From an uncultured Rhodospirillaceae bacterium (GTDB taxonomy: Bacteria; Pseudomonadota; Alphaproteobacteria; Rhodospirillales; UBA2165), in the NCBI GenBank assembly GCA_913041095.1, contig CAJWIB010000035.1:1-13406 (forward strand): a stretch of DNA of 13,406 bases, written 5' to 3'. The translations under genes were made by a program, and so were the position numbers. The notes beneath the pieces are model-generated. The model did not search any database and had not been told where the DNA came from. It saw only the letters and a program-made list of their open reading frames with translations. Shown here one piece after another: positions 6,994 to 13,406 of the stretch; the stretch's first letter is position 1, and every line of letters starts with the position of its first letter.

Positions 6994-8657
6994 TGTTCGC
7001 CAGCGCTCTCGGAAAAATTCATCAACAAGTGATGTGGAACCGGCTTATTGCCGTTGTTGAGGAGCAGGCACAAGCCATTCTGCGAACGGCATTCGGTTCG
7101 GTCGTTCGCGAGGCGGGCGATCTGTCGGCGGGTGTCTATGATCTGGAAGGCCACATGCTGGCCCAGGCCGTCACCGGGACCCCCGGTCACGTCAACACCA
7201 TGGCCCGCGCCGTCAATCATTTCCTTGAAAGGTTTCCTATCGAAACTATGAAACCAGGCGATGTTTTCGTTACCAATGATCCTTGGATGGGAACTGGACA
7301 TTTGTTTGATTTTGTCGTGGTTTCTCCAGCTTATCATCAAGACAAACCGGTCGCTTTGTTTGCATCGACCTGTCATGTCATCGACGTTGGCGGAAGGGGG
7401 TTTACGGCTGAGGCAACTTCTGTTTTTGAAGAGGGCGTCCGCGTACCCCACATGAAATTACGGGATCAGGGGATCCTAAATGAGCAACTGTTAGGACTGC
7501 TGGGAGCCAATAGCCGCAATCCGGTGGAGGTAAAAGGAGACATCCTTTCGCTGGTCAGTAGCAACGATACCGGTGAAATGCGTCTCCGGGAAATGATGGA
7601 AGAATTCAATCTTTCGTCGATCGAGTCTCTGGCTAATTTTATCATAGATAATTCCAGAGAGGCGATGATCAAGGCCGTCAAAGAAATTCCCAATGGCGTC
7701 TATCCCACTGATATGGAACTGGATGGCTTTGAGCATCCCATAATAATCAAGGCCGAGATGACGGTTTCGGATGATGAGGTTATCGTTGATTACGCCGGGA
7801 CGTCTACGGCGTCCATTTACGGTATCAACTCCCCTTTCTGTTATACTGAGGCCTATACTTGCTTTGGCTTAAAATGTATTGTGGCGCCCGCTGTGCCTAA
7901 CAATCACGGGTCTTTGGAGGTTTTTCGCATCAAAGCCGAAGAAGGCTCTGCTGTTCACCCAAAAGACCCCAGCCCGGTTACCGCCCGGCATGTGATAGGG
8001 CAGATGCTGCCCGATATCGCTTTTGGCTGTTTGGCCAAAGCTATGAAAAACCGGGTTCCCGCAGAAAGCGCTGGCAGTATCTGGGTACTGCCTATGGCGA
8101 ATATAGGCGGGGGGAAAACCGAAGTGAGCAATAGCTCGGAGTTCAATGTGATGAATGTCGCCATGGGCGGTATCGGCGCCCGCCCCGGTAAGGATGGCCT
8201 ATCCGTAACCGCGTTCCCGAGCGGCGTAGGTGCTATTCCCATCGAGGTGACAGAAACAGATTCCCCTTTGGTGTTTTGGCGGAAGGAATTTGCTCCTGAC
8301 AGCGGCGGTCCTGGCACCTTCCGGGGTGGACTTGGTCAGGTGATAGAAGTAGGCAATACCGAAGATGCTCCTTTTACTGTTTCGGCAGCGACGTGGGACC
8401 GTATTGTCAATCCACCCCGCGGGCGTGGCGGTGGCGCTAGCGGTAAACCTGGAAAGGCATATTTGGTGTCCGGTGGAGACTTCTCCGACAAATCGGTTCA
8501 CACCGTTCCGCAAGGAGAACGCTTTATCGTCGAATTGCCGGGCGGCGGCGGTCTTGGCCATCCCTACCAGAGAGAGAGTACTTTGATCCAGCGTGATATT
8601 GAAGCTGGTTATTTATCGCCCGAAGGCGCAAAAAAGGATTACGGATATGATCCATGA
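6993..8657 (+). CDS. hyuB: Hydantoinase/oxoprolinase subunit B (HyuB family)
   Basis: The protein has 554 residues and works with HyuA; subunit B carries the hydrolytic metal site in this family. Seen: the N-terminal helix with ILRTAFGSVVREAGDLSAGVYD (29-50), the TNDPWMGTGHLFD motif at 94-106 (N95, D96, H103, D106), CHVIDVGG at 127-134 (H128, D131), EEGVRVPHMKL at 146-156, and the glycine-rich end PGGGGLGHPY. The start ATG overlaps the hyuA TGA, so translation is coupled. The family often has RERKDFS where this protein has REAGDLS, which places it in a divergent branch. No membrane segment or signal peptide, so cytoplasmic. It is followed by an 81-nt gap holding the second copy of the 18-bp element. 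Confidence 0.87.
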   Translation: MFASALGKIHQQVMWNRLIAVVEEQAQAILRTAFGSVVREAGDLSAGVYDLEGHMLAQAVTGTPGHVNTMARAVNHFLERFPIETMKPGDVFVTNDPWMGTGHLFDFVVVSPAYHQDKPVALFASTCHVIDVGGRGFTAEATSVFEEGVRVPHMKLRDQGILNEQLLGLLGANSRNPVEVKGDILSLVSSNDTGEMRLREMMEEFNLSSIESLANFIIDNSREAMIKAVKEIPNGVYPTDMELDGFEHPIIIKAEMTVSDDEVIVDYAGTSTASIYGINSPFCYTEAYTCFGLKCIVAPAVPNNHGSLEVFRIKAEEGSAVHPKDPSPVTARHVIGQMLPDIAFGCLAKAMKNRVPAESAGSIWVLPMANIGGGKTEVSNSSEFNVMNVAMGGIGARPGKDGLSVTAFPSGVGAIPIEVTETDSPLVFWRKEFAPDSGGPGTFRGGLGQVIEVGNTEDAPFTVSAATWDRIVNPPRGRGGGASGKPGKAYLVSGGDFSDKSVHTVPQGERFIVELPGGGGLGHPYQRESTLIQRDIEAGYLSPEGAKKDYGYDP

Positions 8658-8674
8658 ACGCCCGATATTTTAAA

Positions 8675-8692
8675 ACAAGAGCCGATAAAGGC
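8675..8692 (+). repeat. 18-bp repeated regulatory element, copy 2
   Basis: This is an exact copy of ACAAGAGCCGATAAAGGC, 64 bp before the dctP ATG, in the hyuB-dctP gap. Conservation continues loosely (C/T, GA, then TTA). Upstream GATATT is shared but spaced two bases further away than in copy 1. I see no good -35 box here, so a separate dctP promoter is possible but not shown. The distance to the start codon is close to that of copy 1, which also allows a role in the mRNA leader. Confidence 0.65.
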
Positions 8693-8738
8693 CGATTATC
8701 TGAGTATTACAACTCGTAAACAACTGTGGAGACATAAA

Positions 8739-9761
8739 ATGAAATGGCATAAAAAACTAACAATCATTGCAAGTTCTGCCGTTATTTCGGCAGCTGCATT
8801 CACCAGTGTGGCTTCAGCCGAAACAATTAAAGTCGGTCTGATGCTAAAGAAAGGCTTTCCGGGCGCTGAACCCGTAAACGGCATGTATGAATTTTTTAAA
8901 TCGGAAGTCGAAAAAGCGTCAGGGAGCAAAATTAAAGTCGACATCGTTTATGGTGGCGCTCTTGGCAAACCCAACGAGCGGTTGAACCAGGTCCGGCATG
9001 GCATCATCCAGATGTCGGATGCGTCAGACGGAAACTACGCCTCAATTTACAAAGACATTCAAATCCTTTCCATGCCCTATCTGTTTCCTAATGAACAAAC
9101 TGCCTGGAAACTGCTGGATGGCCGGATCGGCACAGAGATGGCCGAAAACATTCGCAAAAAAACCGGCATTCGAGTACTCGGCTGGTGGGAATCCGGCGGC
9201 TTCAAACATTACAGCTCCAGCAAAGCCATCCGTAAACCGGATGATATGAAGGGCTTGAAAATGAGGGTCATGGCCCCAATCTTCGGTATTCCTGTTAAAA
9301 CCTTAGGCGGTTCGGCCACGCCGATTTCTTTCCCAGAACTTTATACGTCGCTAAAAACCGGCGTCGTCGACGGTCAGGACAATGCGGTTTGGGTGTTCAA
9401 CCTGATTAAACTTTACGAAGTCCAGAAATACCTGATGCTCGACGGGCATATTTATTCCTTCGGGCCGCTGGCCATCAATGACAAATGGTATAACAGCCTT
9501 TCGGCTGACATGAAAAAAGCCGTTTCCGAAGCCGGCGCAAAAGCCGTTGCCTATAACCGGCGGGAATCCCGCGCAGCGGAAGGCAAGAATATTGCCAAGG
9601 CCAAAGAAAAGGGTGTTACCGTCATTCCTTTTACCAAAGCCATGAAAGACGAGTTTGCCGCGCGCGTTCGGCCGGCTGCCGTCAAGTGGCTAAAAGCTAA
9701 TGTGGACACACCTTCATTGGTGGACGAAGTTGTCGCCGAGGTTGCAAAACTTTCCAAATAG
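8739..9761 (+). CDS. dctP: TRAP transporter solute-binding protein, DctP family
   Basis: The protein has 340 residues and is exported to the periplasm, where it captures an organic acid for the DctQM membrane complex. Seen: a signal peptide with charged start MKWHKK, a hydrophobic core and a likely cut after SVASA (residue 27); GGALGKPNERLNQVRHG in the first lobe; LKMRVMAP at 173-180 with the conserved arginine R176 that binds the ligand carboxylate; SFPELYTSLKTGVVDGQDN at 197-215, typical of the family. The start ATG has GGAG 7 nt upstream (8728-8731). The presence of R176 points to a carboxylated ligand. The 18-bp element lies in its leader. It precedes dctQ by 18 nt, in the same operon. 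Confidence 0.92.
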   Translation: MKWHKKLTIIASSAVISAAAFTSVASAETIKVGLMLKKGFPGAEPVNGMYEFFKSEVEKASGSKIKVDIVYGGALGKPNERLNQVRHGIIQMSDASDGNYASIYKDIQILSMPYLFPNEQTAWKLLDGRIGTEMAENIRKKTGIRVLGWWESGGFKHYSSSKAIRKPDDMKGLKMRVMAPIFGIPVKTLGGSATPISFPELYTSLKTGVVDGQDNAVWVFNLIKLYEVQKYLMLDGHIYSFGPLAINDKWYNSLSADMKKAVSEAGAKAVAYNRRESRAAEGKNIAKAKEKGVTVIPFTKAMKDEFAARVRPAAVKWLKANVDTPSLVDEVVAEVAKLSK

Positions 9762-9767
9762 TCAGAC

Positions 9768-9778
9768 GGCTAAAAGCC
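9768..9778 (+). repeat. Short inverted repeat between dctP and dctQ
   Basis: GGCT-AAA-AGCC is a perfect dyad in the 18-nt gap. It has only four base pairs, with no T run, so it is not a terminator. It may affect dctQ translation or transcript ends, but it could also be chance. Confidence 0.3.
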
Positions 9779-9779
9779 C

Positions 9780-10253
9780 ATGACCAATTTGGTTGAACGG
9801 CTCCTGCGGGTGATTGGTGCAGCAGCGTTATTCACGCTGTTCGCGCTGATCGTCCTGCAGGTCTTTCTCCGCTACGGTTTTGGTTTCACGCCCTTTTTTA
9901 CTGAAGAGATCGGGCGCTACGCTCTGGTTTGGTCAGTTTTGGCGGGGACCGCTGTTTCGGTTCTGATCAGTGGGCATATCCGCGTCACCTTTATCGCCGA
10001 TAATTTGACACCCGTTTGGCGCTGGTTTTGGATGCGATTGCTCGATTTTATAACCTTGATATTGTTGGTTGTATTGACGATCGCCGCCATTCAAACCGTT
10101 GAGTTTTCCCAAGGCCAGACCAGCGACGGCATGCAAATTCCCTTGATGTATCCCTATGCAGCTTTACCGGTTGCCTTTGGTACGGGACTATTTTTTCTTC
10201 TGGTTCGCATCATTCGCAGTTGGCGGGGTCGTCCCTGGAAGAGCTGCCGATGA
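9780..10253 (+). CDS. dctQ: TRAP transporter small membrane subunit, DctQ family
   Basis: The protein has 157 residues with four predicted membrane helices (about 8-30, 46-64, 86-106, 123-145), the DctQ pattern. VFLRYGFGFTPFFTEEIGRY (28-47) is the usual motif after helix 1, and GHIRVTFIADNL follows helix 2. It joins the DctM channel subunit and helps dock the binding protein. There is no clear Shine-Dalgarno before the ATG; instead a small inverted repeat GGCT-AAA-AGCC ends two bases before it. Its stop TGA overlaps the dctM ATG by four bases. Confidence 0.88.
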   Translation: MTNLVERLLRVIGAAALFTLFALIVLQVFLRYGFGFTPFFTEEIGRYALVWSVLAGTAVSVLISGHIRVTFIADNLTPVWRWFWMRLLDFITLILLVVLTIAAIQTVEFSQGQTSDGMQIPLMYPYAALPVAFGTGLFFLLVRIIRSWRGRPWKSCR

Positions 10254-11542
10254 TGCTCTCGCTCGGTTTGTTTATCGTTTCGTTTCTATTTCTACTCATC
10301 ACCGGTTTGCCGGTGGCCTGGACCATGGTCATATCCTCGATCATCTGGCTAGCCACTAGCGGCCAAATGGCTTTTCTGCCTGTCCTGCCGGAGCGCATCT
10401 TCCAAGGCATTGACGTATTTGTCCTAATGGCGATCCCTTTGTTTATCCTCGCTGGTGAACTGATAAACGCGGGTCGGATCACCGATAAACTCATTCATCT
10501 AGCCAACGTGTTGTTCGGATGGTTGCCGGGAGGATTAGCGCAGGTCAATATCGGCGCTTCGATCCTTTTTTCCGGCATCACCGGTGTTGCCCTCGGCGAC
10601 ATCGCCGCGCTGGGCAAGGTATTTATCCCGTCGATGGCCAAGAACGGATATTCTCCCGCATACGCTGCGGCGGTTACAGCGTCGTCGTCCATCATCGGAC
10701 CCATGGTGCCGCCGTCGCTGATAGTTGTTATCTATGGTTCAATGACCAGCATCTCGATCGGCGCATTGTTTGCTGCCTGTATCCTGCCGGGATTGCTGAT
10801 CGGTGTTTGCCAGATGATTCTAGTTTGGTTTCAAGCCAGAAAACGGGGCTATGGATCTATAGAGATGGAGAGGTCGCCAGCTGCAGTAGGAAAAGCTGTC
10901 AGGCAAGCGCTTCCTCCTCTTTTAATTCCTTTAATCATTCTGGCGGGTATTCTCGGCGGCATTATGACGCCGACGGAAGCTGGCGGCTTGGCGGCGTTTT
11001 ATGCTTTGCTTATCGCTTTTTTTCTCTATCGCAGTATGACCATTCGGCAATTTTTTTCAGTGCTCAACGAATCTGCCGTCTTTTCTGCGCAACTCCTTAT
11101 CATTGTCGGCTGTGGCGCCATATTTACCTGGGTGATGGGTATGGAAAACGTACCGGCCATGGTCGAAGGACTGGTTCTGGGCACAAGTGTTCACCCAGCT
11201 GTCGTTCTATTGATTCTCAATCTGATCATGCTGGTTCTCGGCATGTTCATCGATCCTACAGCGGCGATAATTTTGTTTATCCCGGTTCTCAGTGAAGCAG
11301 CAAAAGCGGCAGGCATTGATCCCGTGCATTTCGGCGCCATTGTCATTCTGAATCTCAATATTGGCTTATTGACGCCGCCGCTGGGCGTTTGTCTCTACGC
11401 GGCAGAGCGCATTGCCGATTGCGGATTAGGGCAACTCCTGAAGGAAACTTGGCCGTTTTTGGCGGTCAGTCTTATTGCCTTAGCTCTGGTAACCTACATT
11501 CCGGCCGTAAGTCTTTGGCTGCCGCATTTACTGGGATTTTAA
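10250..11542 (+). CDS. dctM: TRAP transporter large membrane subunit, DctM family
   Basis: The protein has about 430 residues and is strongly hydrophobic with many membrane helices; it forms the sodium-coupled transport channel of the TRAP system. Seen: the N-terminal LFLLITGLPVAW, GPMVPPSLIVVIYG, MTPTEAGGLAAFYAL, GMFIDPTAAIILFIPVL and LLTPPLGVCLY, all family signatures. I chose the ATG at 10250, which overlaps the dctQ stop (ATGA) and has GGAAGAG at 10238-10244. The ATG at 10253 is equally possible. The same frame is open back to a TTG at 10220, but that would overlap dctQ more and lacks a ribosome binding site. With dctP and dctQ this makes a complete TRAP system. Confidence 0.92.
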   Translation: MMLSLGLFIVSFLFLLITGLPVAWTMVISSIIWLATSGQMAFLPVLPERIFQGIDVFVLMAIPLFILAGELINAGRITDKLIHLANVLFGWLPGGLAQVNIGASILFSGITGVALGDIAALGKVFIPSMAKNGYSPAYAAAVTASSSIIGPMVPPSLIVVIYGSMTSISIGALFAACILPGLLIGVCQMILVWFQARKRGYGSIEMERSPAAVGKAVRQALPPLLIPLIILAGILGGIMTPTEAGGLAAFYALLIAFFLYRSMTIRQFFSVLNESAVFSAQLLIIVGCGAIFTWVMGMENVPAMVEGLVLGTSVHPAVVLLILNLIMLVLGMFIDPTAAIILFIPVLSEAAKAAGIDPVHFGAIVILNLNIGLLTPPLGVCLYAAERIADCGLGQLLKETWPFLAVSLIALALVTYIPAVSLWLPHLLGF

Positions 11543-11546
11543 AATT

Positions 11547-12332
11547 ATGATTATGCCTTATCAGAATCCGTTCGAACTGCGGGCCGCCTGCCGCCGAAAT
11601 GAATTTAAAAGGACAACGACAGGACAAGCACTGGGATTCGAACAAGCAAATATCGTAATTCTTCCAACAAAGTATACCGGTGACTTTCAAAAATATTGTG
11701 AACACAACCCCCAGGCCTGTCCCCTTCTCTCCGTTGGCTCTCCGGGCGACCCGGCACTCCCTGATTTGGGTGAGGACATTGATGTTCGATATGATCTGCC
11801 CCTCTACCGGGTTTTCCGAAACGGTCACTATGAAGGTGAACGAACTTCCATCGGAGAGATTTGGAGGGAGGATCTGATTGTATTTGCGCTTGGCTGTTCT
11901 TTATCCTTCGAGAGAGCACTGATTGAAGCCGGCATCAGGCTACGCTATGTGGCTACGGGAGAAAGTTGCGCCGCCTATCGCACCGAACGGCCAACCAAAA
12001 GCGTCGGCCCATTCAAAGCTAATCTGGTAGTTACCTTCAGGGGTATTCGCGAAGATCAGGTTGAACGCGTCCAGGACATTACAAGGCGCTTTCCGCTGTC
12101 CCATGGCGGACCCGTTCATACTGGCAATCCAGCGGTATTGGGTATTGAGAATTTAGGCGAAAATATCGAGAAAATTGGTCTAGCGGAATTGAGTGACGAT
12201 GAAGTTGCTATGTTCTGGGCCTGCGGCGTCACGGCTGTTGACGCCGTTCAGGCGGCTGCAGCGGATTTGACAATTACCCATTCACCTTCCCATATGTTGA
12301 TTACGGATCGTCCAGCTTTTCGGGTTGAATAA
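11547..12332 (+). CDS. DUF1445 / D-glutamate cyclase family protein (putative hydro-lyase)
   Basis: The protein has 261 residues, the usual length for this family (YcsI of Bacillus; the mammalian member is D-glutamate cyclase, which makes 5-oxo-D-proline). Seen: GFEQANIVILP at 30-40, CPLLSVGSPGDP at 58-69, FALGCSLSFERALIEAGI at 113-130, YRTERP at 144-149, SHGGPVHTGNPAVLGI at 185-200, FWACGVT at 223-229 and ITHSPSHMLITD at 243-254. The start ATG is 4 nt after the dctM stop; an in-frame ATG at 11553 is an alternative. In Bacillus, ycsI sits with 5-oxoprolinase genes. Here it sits with HyuAB, so the family's link to cyclic amide chemistry is seen again. The exact reaction is unknown; lyase or cyclase activity are both possible. 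Confidence 0.88.
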   Translation: MIMPYQNPFELRAACRRNEFKRTTTGQALGFEQANIVILPTKYTGDFQKYCEHNPQACPLLSVGSPGDPALPDLGEDIDVRYDLPLYRVFRNGHYEGERTSIGEIWREDLIVFALGCSLSFERALIEAGIRLRYVATGESCAAYRTERPTKSVGPFKANLVVTFRGIREDQVERVQDITRRFPLSHGGPVHTGNPAVLGIENLGENIEKIGLAELSDDEVAMFWACGVTAVDAVQAAAADLTITHSPSHMLITDRPAFRVE

Positions 12333-12350
12333 GAAATGGGTTGGACTATA

Positions 12351-12356
12351 GGAGAG
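12351..12356 (+). promoter_or_regulatory. Ribosome binding site of the XRE-cupin gene
   Basis: GGAGAG lies 4 nt before a GTG at 12361 and decides this start. No in-frame ATG lies near it. Confidence 0.7.
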
Positions 12357-12360
12357 TTTT

Positions 12361-12969
12361 GTGGCGAAAAATAAAGCAAAATTGACCATAAAGGAACAGG
12401 ACGTCAGCGATCTTCGGATCGGCGATCGTTTAGCTGAAATCCGGAAAAGCAGAGGTCTCACCTTGGCTAAGCTGAGTACTATGTCAGCGGTTTCCGAAGC
12501 GACGCTTTCCCGCGCTGAAAACGGGGTCGGTTCTTTGAATGCCCACAACCTTTACATCTTGTCCAAAGTCCTGGAGGTCGATATCACGGTTTTCTTTCGT
12601 GCCGATTCAGTCTCTTTTGGCAAAGGCATGCGGACGATCACGAGAAAAAATGAGGGTGAAATACGCCGAACCGACCGATATGACCTGGAACTGTTGGGAG
12701 CAGAGCTTGCTCACAAAAAAATGGTGCCTAGCAAAAACCATATTACAGCGATGTCGCTGGACGAAGCGGGCGGGCTCAGGTCTCATGAGGGGGAAGAGTT
12801 CATATACGTGCTGTCGGGTAAGGTTGTCATCCATACGGAATTCTATGTTCCGACAATATTGGAAGAAGGGGACAGTATGTATTTTGACAGCAATATGGGA
12901 CACGCCTATACGGTCACCAACGATGAAGGCGCCCAAATTTTGGTGACGACGGCCGTTGACAATGAATAA
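12361..12969 (+). CDS. XRE-family transcriptional regulator with cupin sensor domain
   Basis: The protein has 202 residues. An XRE helix-turn-helix lies at about 19-74 (IGDRLAEIRKSRGLTLAKL, then VSEATLSRAENG as recognition region). A cupin domain lies at about 128-198 with HEGEEFIYVLSGKVVIHT (H142) and GDSMYFDSNMGHAYTV (H181), the usual pattern of this two-domain class. Such regulators (for example PuuR-like) bind a small molecule in the cupin and control the neighbouring catabolic and transport genes. It lies 28 nt after the DUF1445 gene in the same operon, so it probably feeds back on its own expression. The 18-bp repeats at 4837 and 8675 are the obvious candidate operators (inference). Repressor or activator cannot be told. 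Confidence 0.9.
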   Translation: MAKNKAKLTIKEQDVSDLRIGDRLAEIRKSRGLTLAKLSTMSAVSEATLSRAENGVGSLNAHNLYILSKVLEVDITVFFRADSVSFGKGMRTITRKNEGEIRRTDRYDLELLGAELAHKKMVPSKNHITAMSLDEAGGLRSHEGEEFIYVLSGKVVIHTEFYVPTILEEGDSMYFDSNMGHAYTVTNDEGAQILVTTAVDNE

Positions 12970-12970
12970 A

Positions 12971-12974
12971 GGAA
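12971..12974 (+). promoter_or_regulatory. Ribosome binding site of the TTG-started gene
   Basis: GGAA (in AAAGGAAA), just after the XRE-cupin TAA, lies 6 nt before the TTG at 12981 and supports that start. The same frame is closed by a TGA at 12963-12965. Confidence 0.55.
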
Positions 12975-12980
12975 ACCAAT

Positions 12981-13406
12981 TTGGCAGATGATGGTCATGC
13001 TGATATCGTATCGGTGAGAGTTGATTGTGCGGCGGATATCGCGCTCGATTATTTATCGGATCCCGGTACATTGGGCAAATGGGCTCTCGGAATGGGAGAG
13101 ACAGAGGTTCTTGGACCGAACCTGGTCAAGGGCAGCTACTCAGGTGATGGCTCAGATATATACACCCTGATCGAAAAACAGGAAAATTTTGGAGCGATCT
13201 ATTATTTCCTCGGCAATCAACTGGGCCAATTAACACCACGCATCATGATACGCGTTGTCGCCGGTGAGGATTTAGACGCACCTGCGGATAGCTGTGTCGT
13301 TTCCATGATCGCCTGGCGACTGGACAGTATGGACGATACCCGTTGGCAAGATCTTGTGTCTCATCATGAAGAAGAAATACTCTTAATCAAAAATTTGATT
13401 GAAGCG
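12981..13406 (+). CDS. SRPBCC-like protein, start codon TTG, cut by the right edge
   Basis: The frame is open for 142 codons from a TTG at 12981 to the end of the window, with no stop, so the gene continues outside. The sequence begins LADDGHADIVSVRVDCAADI, then ALDYLSDPGTLGKWALG, ending DTRWQDLVSHHEEEILLIKN. The stretch VDCAAD..LDYLSDPGTLGKWALG resembles the start of SRPBCC (START-like/polyketide cyclase) proteins, which bind hydrophobic or aromatic ligands in a cavity. It lies 11 nt after the XRE-cupin stop, so it is the last visible gene of the operon. A GTG at 13014 is a later alternative start without a good ribosome binding site. Coding is well supported by the tight spacing, ribosome binding site and protein-like composition. 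The family call is moderate; the function is unknown. Confidence 0.7.
   Translation, partial: MADDGHADIVSVRVDCAADIALDYLSDPGTLGKWALGMGETEVLGPNLVKGSYSGDGSDIYTLIEKQENFGAIYYFLGNQLGQLTPRIMIRVVAGEDLDAPADSCVVSMIAWRLDSMDDTRWQDLVSHHEEEILLIKNLIEA

Noticed and set aside
8646..8651. TATGAT before dctP as a -10 box
   Set aside because: It lies inside the end of hyuB, no fitting -35 is 16-18 nt upstream, and its distance to the 18-bp element differs from copy 1.
10220..10249. Longer dctM start at TTG 10220
   Set aside because: The extra residues do not look like a DctM N terminus and overlap dctQ; the ATG at 10250 has a ribosome binding site and an ATGA overlap.
10519..11295. A 258-codon open frame on the + strand inside dctM
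   Set aside because: It is an alternative frame of a clear DctM gene; its translation is cysteine- and arginine-rich with no family features, while the dctM frame has all the signatures.
1..13406. CRISPR arrays, tRNA or rRNA genes, insertion sequences, phage genes
   Set aside because: I found no regularly spaced repeats, no RNA gene features and no transposase or integrase reading frames in the window.

Overview
The window looks like chromosomal DNA of a Gram-negative proteobacterium. TRAP transporter genes, an XRE-cupin regulator and a HyuAB-type hydantoinase occur together, spacing is tight, several starts are GTG or TTG, and base composition is roughly balanced. An alphaproteobacterium is my best guess, but this is an inference with no rRNA or marker gene to support it. 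The partial molybdenum enzyme at the left suggests some anaerobic or microaerobic capacity.

Layout. (1) Positions 3-2146, + strand: the C-terminal half of a DMSO-reductase-family molybdopterin enzyme and its complete iron-sulfur subunit. The small subunit resembles the small subunit of pyrogallol (phloroglucinol) transhydroxylase closely, including the C-terminal beta-barrel domain. The cysteines that would hold the middle [4Fe-4S] cluster are missing. (2) 2147-2383: a convergent intergenic gap with no gene. (3) 2384-4753, - strand: a two-gene operon, kynureninase-family enzyme followed by a HisC-like aminotransferase, both PLP enzymes. (4) 4754-4893: a divergent promoter region with good -35/-10 candidates in both directions and an 18-bp element. 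(5) 4894-13406, + strand: a long, tightly packed operon: hyuA, hyuB, dctP, dctQ, dctM, a DUF1445/D-glutamate-cyclase-family gene, an XRE-cupin regulator, and the start of an SRPBCC-like gene that runs off the right edge and begins with TTG.

How the genes may work together (inference). The TRAP system would import an organic acid. HyuAB would open a lactam, imide or hydantoin-like ring using ATP. The DUF1445 protein also belongs to a family linked to cyclic amide (5-oxoproline) chemistry. The kynureninase-like and aminotransferase enzymes would process the amino-acid product. The XRE-cupin protein would sense a pathway compound. The same 18-bp sequence, ACAAGAGCCGATAAAGGC, lies 57 bp upstream of the hyuA start and 64 bp upstream of the dctP start. 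At the first site it also overlaps the kynU -35 box, so a single regulator could control all three units. The substrate cannot be read from the sequence. I do not recognise this gene combination as a described pathway, and it is the best candidate here for an undescribed system. Whether the molybdenum enzyme at the left belongs to it is open.
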